The notes under the pieces: generated by a model
The model's input: only the letters and a program-made list of their open reading frames with translations
Told to the model about the DNA's origin: nothing
Databases searched by the model: none
Made by a program: the position numbers and the translations under genes
In this document: one piece after another, positions 36,286 through 42,363 of the stretch
Numbering within the stretch: position 1 is the first letter of the stretch
How the letters are laid out: every line of letters starts with the position of its first letter
Origin: Paracoccaceae bacterium
Lineage (GTDB): Bacteria > Pseudomonadota > Alphaproteobacteria > Rhodobacterales > Rhodobacteraceae
Length of the DNA: 42,363 nucleotides
NCBI GenBank assembly: GCA_020852535.1
Contig: JADZAO010000109.1
Location: forward strand, 1 to 42,363
Direction: 5' to 3'

Positions 36286-36769
36286 TGCCAACATCTTGAT
36301 GGATGTCGAAGTGGGCGATCTTGTAGCACCAATGTTCAGCCTCGGCTACCGGTTCGCCGTGCCGGACGTACTTTACTACGAGGAATTAGAGGAGCAGCAC
36401 GCGCACCTGCTGGACATGGGGTTACAGACCCGCACGCTGTCGCCCAAAAGTGTTGAGCGCGTTCAGACGCTGAGCCAGACCTACGTCAAGCCGGGGCGCA
36501 ACGACTTGTTCGCCCTCGCGCTGGCCGAAGTCGAGCAATGCCCTCTGCTGACAGGGGACGCCGCGCTGAGGCAGGCCGCAGAAACGGAACAAGTCGAGGT
36601 CAAGGGCACCGTCTGGCTGATTTCGGAGATGGTGCGCGAGCAGCGCATCACCGTGGCGGTGGCTAGAGCGGCGCTGCACAAAATGCGCATCAACGGACGA
36701 CGACTGCCATGGGATAAGGCCGAACAAAGACTGTTGGCGCTTGAAGCAACGCCGCCTCTGAAAGAATAA
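36266..36769 (+). CDS. PIN-domain protein, probable toxin RNase
   Basis: 167 residues. The PIN active-site acids are in place: D7 in LLLISDANILMD, E39/E40 in PDVLYYEELEE, D80 in KPGRNDLFALALAE and D98 in PLLTGDAALR. PIN domains of this size are Mg-dependent RNases, usually toxins. GGAGGG six bases upstream supports the ATG at 36266 inside the end of xre-immA, so the two are coupled. The pairing with Xre-ImmA is seen here directly; that they form a toxin-antitoxin unit is inferred. Confidence 0.85.
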   Translation: MLLLISDANILMDVEVGDLVAPMFSLGYRFAVPDVLYYEELEEQHAHLLDMGLQTRTLSPKSVERVQTLSQTYVKPGRNDLFALALAEVEQCPLLTGDAALRQAAETEQVEVKGTVWLISEMVREQRITVAVARAALHKMRINGRRLPWDKAEQRLLALEATPPLKE

Positions 36770-36784
36770 GGAACGAGAATCAAT

Positions 36785-36856
36785 ATGACCAACGGGGATA
36801 CAACAACGATTAAGCCCACCGCCTCGCAACAAGATTGGAAAAGGCAACGACCTTGA
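36785..36856 (+). other. 23-codon ORF after the PIN gene, possible truncated third gene
   Basis: ATG 36785, 15 bases after the PIN stop, in the order GAG-N7-ATG. It encodes MTNGDTTTIKPTASQQDWK and then stops after four more codons at TGA 36854-36856. The hydrophilic, disordered start resembles the N-terminus of a longer protein whose remainder was lost at a junction near 36860. The region 36857-37038 then becomes AT-rich and holds nothing recognisable. Confidence 0.3.
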
Positions 36857-37038
36857 CTGTCAACATCTTTGAGCGCTTGCCTATTGCTCCCACCTTTCAC
36901 TCCGGGGCCTACCTCGGCCATTGCCATCAAAGCATTCCAAAAGCGATCTCAATTGACGCGAATTTCATTTTTCATTTCAGTTTTCATAAAAAGATTCGAA
37001 ATTGACTTACATTTATTGCCGACAAACCAACACTAGAT

Positions 37039-37947
37039 CTACGCGACCGATTTTCTCTTTGAAAATATTTTAACGTTCTGATTTGCCATGTAACTACTAG
37101 CGATAATTAAAGCCACACCAAAAATCTGCAAAATATTTAATGATTTATTGTAAAAAATAAAATCCACTAAGATTGCAACAGCAGGGTAAATAAACGTCAT
37201 GATTGCAATGGTCGATGCCGAAAGATTTCGATAGGCTGAGTACATGAGCACATACGTTAGGCAGGAATGAACCGCGCCCAGTGTGAGCAAATATCCCCAT
37301 TGAACATTGGTAACTTGCGTCACCGATTGCAGATCAGCGAAAGGGAACAAAATAATTACACCCACGATGAGCTGGATTAGCACAATGAGATGCGGGCGAA
37401 CGGCCTTGATTTGTTTGACAATGACTGCTGATATTGCCCAGAACAAAGCCGCAGATATTGCAAGAAATACACCGTGCATATAGCTCGACGAGAAGTCGAG
37501 AAGCTTCGTATCAACGTCAACTACAAATACGACGCCGACAAACGCCAGCAGCATCAGAACCCATTTTTCCTTTGGAACAGATTCTCGAAATATAGCTGAC
37601 CATATAACGACAAACAGAAATGGCTGGATATGATATATGGTTGTCGAAATAGAAATTGAAGCCGTTTTGAAGGATTGAAACAGCATAATCCAGTTGCACA
37701 CCAAAAACACACCGCTCACAAAAATTAACAAGAAATTCTTCTTATTTAGTTCAGTGTTTTTGAAAAAGCCCGTTAGCAGGCAATAAAGGCTCAAAAACAC
37801 AACACCAAATAAACATCGAAAGAAAACCACATTGTGTGCTTGTTGCTTCGATTCAACCACGAAATAGCCTACGGTACCCATAAGCAGCATTGCGGCGAAC
37901 ATTTTTATCACGCCGAACCAGGAATCCTTTGTTACTGTATTTGACAT
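37039..37947 (-). CDS. EamA/DMT superfamily transporter
   Basis: 302 residues with about ten hydrophobic helices in two EamA repeats; the first spans residues 14-145 (MFAAMLLMGTVGYFVVES, FFRCLFGVVFLSLYCLL, ISISTTIYHIQPFLFVVIWS) and the second 155-292 (HGVFLAISAALFWAISAVI, IMTFIYPAVAILVDFIFYN). Members export amino acids or other metabolites. AGGAAAAA lies just before the start. The gene is markedly richer in A and T than the housekeeping genes and uses AT-ending codons, a sign of transfer from a lower-GC donor. The substrate is unknown. Confidence 0.88.
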   Translation of the reverse strand: MSNTVTKDSWFGVIKMFAAMLLMGTVGYFVVESKQQAHNVVFFRCLFGVVFLSLYCLLTGFFKNTELNKKNFLLIFVSGVFLVCNWIMLFQSFKTASISISTTIYHIQPFLFVVIWSAIFRESVPKEKWVLMLLAFVGVVFVVDVDTKLLDFSSSYMHGVFLAISAALFWAISAVIVKQIKAVRPHLIVLIQLIVGVIILFPFADLQSVTQVTNVQWGYLLTLGAVHSCLTYVLMYSAYRNLSASTIAIMTFIYPAVAILVDFIFYNKSLNILQIFGVALIIASSYMANQNVKIFSKRKSVA

Positions 37948-38157
37948 TCAATTTTTCCTAAGTTCGATGGTTATCGATATATCCGGGCTTCAAACAAGCC
38001 TAAGACATTAATAGGCCATGCAAAGATTGGTACCTGCGGAGATCATGCTGGCTTGAGGCATTGATCTATAGCTTAGGCTAGGTCGGCCTGTAAATCCTCT
38101 ACACGTCGCCATCAATCACACCTGAAACATGCGCGAGCTGTCCTTAAGTTGATGTGA

Positions 38158-38445
38158 TCAAGCAACTTGCAGGATCAGGTTTTTACCACACGCCTTGGCG
38201 TACTTGCGAACGGTGGCAATTGAAGGTGAATGCTTACCTGTTGCCAAAGATCGTTCAAGTCGCGCGACTGCTGGTGGCTGCGTGCCCATACGTTGGGCCA
38301 CATCGGCCTGTGTGAGCCCCGCTTCATGTCGAGCCTTGAGCAGGGAGTCCAGTAAAACCGCCTCTTCGCGCTCAATGCGATCAACCTCAGCTTTGACGCC
38401 GGGACGCTTCAACATGGCTTTGATCACTTGGTCATGCGTCTTCAT
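38158..38445 (-). CDS. higA: HigA-type Xre antitoxin
   Basis: 95 residues. An N-terminal helix (HDQVIKAMLKRPGVKAEVDRI) is followed by an Xre helix-turn-helix (LLDSLLKARHEAGLTQADV, QRMGTQPPAVARLE) and a conserved end (SIATVRKYAKACGKNL). This is the antitoxin of HigBA systems of the Gp49-like type, where toxin precedes antitoxin. Its ATG lies 14 bases before the end of the toxin frame. The toxin gene itself is broken, so this is an orphan antitoxin that could still repress its operator or protect against related toxins. Confidence 0.85.
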   Translation of the reverse strand: MKTHDQVIKAMLKRPGVKAEVDRIEREEAVLLDSLLKARHEAGLTQADVAQRMGTQPPAVARLERSLATGKHSPSIATVRKYAKACGKNLILQVA

Positions 38446-38762
38446 TTTTAATCTCCTTCAATAGGCTTTTGGCCACTTCCAGTTCATGCTTGGATGTGCG
38501 CTGTGACTTTTTGACAAAACTGTGCAGCATCACAATGAACTTACCAATCAGCGTGCAATAGGACACCCGAGCATGCCCTCTGCACCCTTGAGGCACAACT
38601 CAAACAAACCACCTCCCATCACCTTGGCGTGAGACTCACCCAGGTTAGGGCCAATAGCCAGCATTCTTCGCGTCAGCACAATGTACCAAGCGGCCAAGGT
38701 GTCTGGCAATTCCAGTATCTGAACTTAAACGCCTTCGCTGTAGTACTTGATTTCGAAATCCA
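38432..38762 (-). pseudogene. higB: HigB/Gp49-like RelE-superfamily toxin, inactivated
   Basis: The reading frame starts MDFEIKYYSEGV at 38762 and matches Gp49-like HigB toxins through two frames: LELPDTLAAWYIVLTRRML, GGGLFELCLKGAEG, then after a one-base loss near 38575-38585 ARVSYCTLIGKFIVMLHSF, VKKSQRTSKHELEVAKSLLK, ending in the antitoxin gene. Two lesions are visible: an in-frame TAA at codon 13 (38724-38726; CAA would restore Q) and the -1 frameshift. Either alone would kill the toxin. Confidence 0.85.
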
Positions 38763-38763
38763 T

Positions 38764-38798
38764 AGACGAACATATAACAAATATGTTATTGTTCGTCA
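38764..38798 (-). promoter_or_regulatory. promoter and palindromic operator of the higBA remnant
   Basis: Minus strand -35 TTGACG (38798-38793), exactly 17 bases, -10 TATATG (38775-38770). Interrupted inverted-repeat arms GACGAACA and TGTTCGTC (38764-38771, 38789-38796) enclose it and are the likely HigA operator. The start codon is only seven bases past the -10, implying a leaderless or nearly leaderless transcript. Confidence 0.7.
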
Positions 38799-38829
38799 AC
38801 CTTTAAACTTGAGCTACAACTCCATTGGT

Positions 38830-39057
38830 GCCCGGGTTGACGGGGCCAAGATTTTTATCGCCATGCTCCAGATCAACAAGGTCTGGGATCAGTTATTCCC
38901 GACCAAGCAGGAACGCATCGTTCGCCTACTGATCAAGAAGGTGGTGGTCACGCCGCACACCGTCGAGTTGCAATTCCAACCCAATGGCCTCGAGCGGCTG
39001 GCAGCCGAACTGAAACTTCCGTGGCAAACGGCGTCAGTTGATGAAGTGACAGCATGA
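38830..39057 (+). pseudogene. C-terminal fragment of a large serine recombinase
   Basis: About 75 codons ending at TGA 39055-39057. The sequence INKVWDQLFPTKQERIVRLL followed by VVVTPHTVELQF and PNGLERLAAEL is the characteristic end of phage- or island-type serine recombinases (recombinase family proteins of over 500 residues). The catalytic resolvase domain is missing; upstream of about 38830 the frame runs antisense to the higB remnant. It overlaps the following small gene as ATGA, the usual arrangement in such elements. Confidence 0.8.
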
Positions 39058-39395
39058 ACAAGATAAAGATCAACGCCACGGACAGCGCAGATCTGGTGAC
39101 GGTCGGCAACGGGATTTTCAACGTTACCATCCCAATCAAGATCACCCGGCGGAGCCACCGTTGGCTGACGCTGCTCAAATCCGGCAAGGCCCGGAATCTG
39201 GCCGAGGTTGCTGAGATGGAAGGAATGGACCGGGCCTACGTCAGCCGGATGTTGAATCTCCCCACCATGGCTCCAGACATCGTGGCGTCCATCTTGGACA
39301 AGTCATTACCAGACCACGTCACGTTGTTTGACCTAGCATCTGGGACACCGCTGCTGTGTGATGAGCAGAAAGGGGTAATAGTCAAGACTTCATAA
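39054..39395 (+). CDS. small HTH protein of a recombinase-associated pair
   Basis: 113 residues. After a beta-rich N-terminus (FNVTIPIKITRRSHRWL) comes a KorB/ParB-like helix-turn-helix (LAEVAEMEGMDRAYVSRML) and then the conserved APDIVASILD. Such short proteins are found directly after large serine recombinases and overlap them, as here. It seems complete although its partner is only a fragment, so it may be functionless. It could have served as a directionality or regulatory factor, which is an inference. Confidence 0.75.
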   Translation: MNKIKINATDSADLVTVGNGIFNVTIPIKITRRSHRWLTLLKSGKARNLAEVAEMEGMDRAYVSRMLNLPTMAPDIVASILDKSLPDHVTLFDLASGTPLLCDEQKGVIVKTS

Positions 39396-39449
39396 CCAGG
39401 GATAATAATGGCTTCGTCAAGAGCAGTTAAAATTTCAAATTGTAGGTTC

Positions 39450-39478
39450 TTGACCTCATTCTGGACAGTTCTTACAGA
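39450..39478 (+). promoter_or_regulatory. promoter of the DprA-like/ComF-like operon
   Basis: TTGACC (39450-39455), 17-base spacer, TACAGA (39473-39478), 44 bases before the GTG start. Good -35, fair -10. Confidence 0.55.
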
Positions 39479-39521
39479 CTGATGTACTGCTCAGACATGC
39501 AAATCTAGAAAGGTGAGAAGA

Positions 39522-40418
39522 GTGAACACGGCTGAGCTTTTCGCGCAGCAAGCTGTATCTCCAACGCTTGAGTTAGGCGCTTATGAAGAACTTTGGGCGC
39601 GTGACGGGCAGTCGTTCAAAACTCTTGCGGAGCTGTTCCGAAAAAGCGGCAACGACCTTCCCTCTCATTTTGTTAATCCAGAGCTGGCAGCTAAGCGCGC
39701 CCAAGAGGTTCTGCACATCCTGCAGTCAAAACGCATCGACGATGCCCGATTCATTGTGCAAGGCACGATGGAATATCCGGAGGAACTGCGAGCAGCGCGT
39801 TATCCCGTTCAGTTCCTATATTACCGAGGCAGCCTTGACTTGCTTTACATGCCACTGCGAGTAGCCCTTGTCGGCAGCCGTGAGGCGAGCGACGAAGGCA
39901 TTCGGCGTGCACGCAAATTGGCCAAGTGCCTGGTAAATGATAGAGTTGTAGTGGTTTCCGGCTTGGCGAGTGGTATTGACACTGCTGCCCACACGGCAGC
40001 ACTAGAAGCCGGTGGGCAAACCATCGGCGTGATTGGTACTCCGATCAGCGAGACCTATCCACGTGAGAACAGTGAACTTCAGGAACACATCGCCCGCAAT
40101 CACCTTTTGGTAAGCCAGGTTCCGATAATTCGTTATATGCGTCAATCACCAAAGTGGAACCGACTCTTCTTCCCCGAACGCAATGCAACGATGTCCGCTC
40201 TGACCCAAGCAACAGTTATCGTTGAAGCTGGCGAAACGTCGGGAAGTCTTATACAAGGCCGTGCAGCACTTGATCAGGGACGCAAGCTGTTCATATTGGA
40301 AAGCTGCTTCCACCTTGGTCTAAAGTGGCCCGAACGGTTGCAAGCAGCTGGAGCGATCAGGGTGTCTGAATATGAAGAAATCAGAAAACACCTCGGCATT
40401 TCGGGTCATTCGCATTGA
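39522..40418 (+). CDS. DprA/Smf-like Rossmann-fold (SLOG) protein
   Basis: 298 residues from GTG 39522, which has AGGTGAG upstream (GTG 39513 is an alternative). The DprA core spans residues 85-260: VALVGSREASDEG (114-126), VVVSGLASGIDTAAHTAALE (143-162), TIGVIGTPISETYPREN, FFPERNATMSAL and VIVEAGETSGSLIQGRAAL. The loop PERNATMSAL differs from the usual PRRNRIISGL. True DprA binds ssDNA and loads RecA during transformation; SLOG relatives bind nucleotides. It lacks the usual dprA neighbours and sits beside a ComF-like gene in an accessory region, so it is probably not the housekeeping DprA. Confidence 0.85.
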   Translation: MNTAELFAQQAVSPTLELGAYEELWARDGQSFKTLAELFRKSGNDLPSHFVNPELAAKRAQEVLHILQSKRIDDARFIVQGTMEYPEELRAARYPVQFLYYRGSLDLLYMPLRVALVGSREASDEGIRRARKLAKCLVNDRVVVVSGLASGIDTAAHTAALEAGGQTIGVIGTPISETYPRENSELQEHIARNHLLVSQVPIIRYMRQSPKWNRLFFPERNATMSALTQATVIVEAGETSGSLIQGRAALDQGRKLFILESCFHLGLKWPERLQAAGAIRVSEYEEIRKHLGISGHSH

Positions 40419-41052
40419 TGACACGCTCCGGCACGATCACCCCTGTTTGACTGCCGACGACGAGTGCTTCTGCCTCGGCGAGTACCAACCGCGTGCTGGT
40501 TTCGACGCCAGCCCGGTCAACGATCTGATCTTGAATTACAAGAAGTCGGTGGATAAGCGCGGTCGACCTGAATACATCTACAAGGAAGAGGCCATCGCGA
40601 AGGTGGCTCGCCTAGTCCAAGGCGTGTTCAACGAGAACGCTATCAAAACCTGTACCATTGTACCAATTCCGCCATCAAAGGCCAAGGCCGATGCGCTCTA
40701 TGATGACCGCTTAGTTCGTTCGCTGCGCGCAGTGAATCCGGACCTAGACTTTCGGGAATTGCTGGTCACGAAGGAATCCATGCGCGCCCACCATGAGTTT
40801 CAAGCTGGTGAAAAGCGCCCTACGCCGGACGACCTGTACGCCAATCTGGCCATCGACGAAGCCAGCCTTCATACGCCAGTGAAACAGACCATCATCCTGT
40901 TCGATGACGTGTTGACCAACGGCACTCACTTCAAGGCGTGCAAGCGATTGCTGAATGAACGGCTGCCGAAGTGCTCCATAGTAGGCCTGTTTATCGGCCG
41001 GACCAAACGCCCCGATGTATTGACGGACTTCGACATCATCAACGACTGGTAA
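40372..41052 (+). CDS. ComF-like phosphoribosyltransferase-domain protein
   Basis: 226 residues; ATG 40372 lies inside the dprA-like gene (47-base overlap), so the two are tightly coupled. The PRPP-binding loop is clear: IILFDDVLTNGTHFKA (174-189). Upstream, TIVPIPPSKAKADALYDDRL, then RPTPDDLYANL, follow the pattern of ComF. The N-terminus has H21, H23, C25, C32 and C34 (HDHPCLTADDECFC), which could bind zinc as the ComF finger does, and then SPVNDLILNYKK. ComF and DprA are both natural-transformation proteins; here diverged relatives of each form one operon. Function unknown. Confidence 0.82.
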   Translation: MKKSENTSAFRVIRIDDTLRHDHPCLTADDECFCLGEYQPRAGFDASPVNDLILNYKKSVDKRGRPEYIYKEEAIAKVARLVQGVFNENAIKTCTIVPIPPSKAKADALYDDRLVRSLRAVNPDLDFRELLVTKESMRAHHEFQAGEKRPTPDDLYANLAIDEASLHTPVKQTIILFDDVLTNGTHFKACKRLLNERLPKCSIVGLFIGRTKRPDVLTDFDIINDW

Positions 41053-41364
41053 ACCTCAGTAGGTTGGTCTTTCGATGTCTGGCAATCCTTCCAAGGCCTA
41101 AACCGTCTGGTTGCAATTTTCGCTAGCCTGCCAATGTTAAAATCAAACTACTCGATTAGTCCACTCGTAAGTTTTTGATTCTGTTTACCCCAAACTCAAT
41201 GTCTTGTGGAGTTCGGGCCGTTACAGTGTGCAAGACGCGCTGAGAGAAATGGCCTGAAGAGAGAGAACTGGGCGCAGAACTGCGCCAGTAGATGAGGTGG
41301 GCGAGGTCCACAGCTTTCCGCAGGAATCCACAACAACACGGGACAACACGCGCGATCGCCCAAG
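41053..41364. other. intergenic region between the ComF-like gene and tRNA-Ala
   Basis: 312 bases with no supported gene. A 7-bp inverted repeat with a two-base loop (GGCGCAG 41271-41277, CTGCGCC 41280-41286) is the only structure. I found no copy of the tRNA-Ala 3' end here that would mark an attachment site. Confidence 0.5.
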
Positions 41365-41388
41365 AAAAAACCAACTCAGACGAGTTGG
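41365..41388 (-). terminator. rho-independent terminator of tRNA-Ala
   Basis: Minus strand: CCAACTC (41388-41382), loop GTCT, GAGTTGG (41377-41371), then six T (41370-41365). It lies 12 bases past the CCA of the tRNA, so the native downstream flank of the tRNA is kept. Confidence 0.88.
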
Positions 41389-41399
41389 GGTTTTGGTAT

Positions 41400-41475
<76 letters not shown>

Positions 41476-41658
41476 ACAAGCGCGGTTTTCTCATGTAAGG
41501 ATGCTCGATTGTCAAGCTGGGCTCAGGTCTCAACGACGCATTCTACCTTTGTATGAAGGTCACGTCATCCACACCTCTTCCCCCATGTCGCAATCAGATC
41601 ATAACTAAACTCATAATTCGTCAGCTTCACAATAAATGCACAAATCCGGCATCTTCCT

Positions 41659-41772
41659 GATGGAGCGCTTAAGCTTACGCTCAAAATCCAAAATACCCCT
41701 TTTGATGGACAGCAAATGGAGGGTAAGGTACTCGCAACCTTCGTCACGGGGACGCAGGTGTTCAAGGCCTAA
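41659..41772 (+). pseudogene. pyrC: 3' remnant of dihydroorotase gene pyrC
   Basis: 37 codons plus stop. The frame reads NTPFDGQQMEGKVLATFVTG then TQVFKA and stops three bases before plsY; this is the characteristic dihydroorotase C-terminus (SKNTPFDG...GRVLATFVGG). The preceding ten codons are already divergent (DGALKLTLKIQ). No other pyrC sequence lies between it and tRNA-Ala. In Rhodobacterales pyrC commonly precedes plsY, so this looks like the stump of the ancestral gene. Confidence 0.75.
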
Positions 41773-41775
41773 TCA

Positions 41776-42363
41776 ATGCCCGATTTTACAAGTGCACCAC
41801 TCGCCCTGATCCTGACAGCGACGCTGGCCTATCTTTTGGGCTCAATCCCCTTCGGCATCGTCATCACCCGCGCCTTGGGTCTCGGCGACTTGCGCAAGAT
41901 CGGTTCTGGCAATATCGGCGCGACCAATGTGCTGCGGACCGGCAACAAACCTGCAGCCATTGCAACCCTGCTTTTGGATGCAGGCAAGGGCGGCATTGCT
42001 GTGCTCCTAAGTAGTGCTCTGGTAGGTGAAGACGCTGCCCAACTCGCCGCTCTATTTTCCTTCCTCGGCCATCTTTTCCCCGTCTGGATCAACTTCAAAG
42101 TCGGCAAGGGCGACGCGACCTTCATCGGAACATTCCTTGTACTCACATGGCCTACTGGTCTCGCCATCTGCGCCTCATGGGCAGCCATCGCCTTTATCTC
42201 GCGCATTTCCTCGCTATCAGCACTGTTTGCAGCAGCCCTCACCCCAGTCTGGCTAATCCTCTTCGAAGAGGGCGAGAAGGTACTTTTAGCTACACTCCTC
42301 GCTGCCCTCGTCTGGCTACGTCATACCGCCAATATCCAGCGTTTGCGCCGCGGAATAGAACCA
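41776..42363 (+). CDS. plsY: glycerol-3-phosphate acyltransferase PlsY (3' end beyond window)
   Basis: 196 residues visible, almost the full usual length. PlsY moves acyl groups from acyl-phosphate to glycerol-3-phosphate, the first step of phospholipid synthesis, in the inner membrane. Motif 1 YLLGSIPFG (19-27) and motif 2 KIGSGNIGATNVLRTGNK (41-58) are intact, and GHLFPVW begins motif 3. Motif 3 itself reads FKVGKGDAT (107-115) instead of FKGGKGVAT, with V109 and D113 replacing conserved residues. About five membrane helices are visible. It starts three bases after the pyrC remnant. Confidence 0.92.
   Translation, partial: MPDFTSAPLALILTATLAYLLGSIPFGIVITRALGLGDLRKIGSGNIGATNVLRTGNKPAAIATLLLDAGKGGIAVLLSSALVGEDAAQLAALFSFLGHLFPVWINFKVGKGDATFIGTFLVLTWPTGLAICASWAAIAFISRISSLSALFAAALTPVWLILFEEGEKVLLATLLAALVWLRHTANIQRLRRGIEP

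Overview
The window is from an alphaproteobacterium, most likely a member of the Rhodobacterales (Roseobacter/Rhodobacter relatives). The reasons are the conserved bamA-skp-fabZ-lpxA-lpxI-lpxB order with the alphaproteobacterial UDP-diacylglucosamine hydrolase LpxI, folate-type TrmFO, GluQ, a short ProS, HdaA, a small DUF6324-like acidic protein, and a tRNA-His that lacks G-1 and carries A73. No species is assigned.

From 1 to about 32.4 kb the window is mostly housekeeping chromosome. It holds the 5' part of ccmF, gyrA with an overlapping small gene, trmFO-gluQ, hisI facing an IscU-like scaffold gene, and a 40-residue membrane-protein gene behind a consensus SOS box. Then come ligA-recG, mnmA, the outer-membrane/lipid A operon bamA-skp-fabZ-lpxA-lpxI-lpxB, and a taurine:pyruvate-type aminotransferase with a strong terminator. 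The riboflavin operon ribE-ribB(A)-ribH-nusB, a 50-residue membrane ORF, tRNA-His, lolC-lolD, proS, and an AI-2E permease with hdaA follow. Several genes overlap by four bases (ATGA or GTGA), so translational coupling is common.

From about 32.4 to 41.1 kb the content is accessory and partly decayed. It includes a DUF1778 antitoxin cut short at a run of seven G, an unrecognised 551-residue protein with a HEPN-like tail, and an Xre-ImmA metallopeptidase gene overlapping a PIN-domain gene. It also has a low-GC EamA transporter, a HigBA module whose toxin is dead while promoter and antitoxin look intact, the 3' end of a large serine recombinase with its usual small HTH partner, and a two-gene module pairing a DprA-like protein with a ComF-like phosphoribosyltransferase. 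The region stops near tRNA-Ala(CGC). Beyond the tRNA lie the last ~37 codons of a dihydroorotase gene (pyrC) and the start of plsY, which has two unusual substitutions in its motif 3.

The two most promising leads are the SOS-box-controlled 40-residue membrane protein at 7959-8081, a candidate DNA-damage-induced inhibitor comparable in size and control to Caulobacter SidA, and the DprA-like/ComF-like operon at 39522-41052, a candidate nucleotide-dependent defence or DNA-processing module. No CRISPR array, rRNA, intact insertion sequence or FMN riboswitch was seen.
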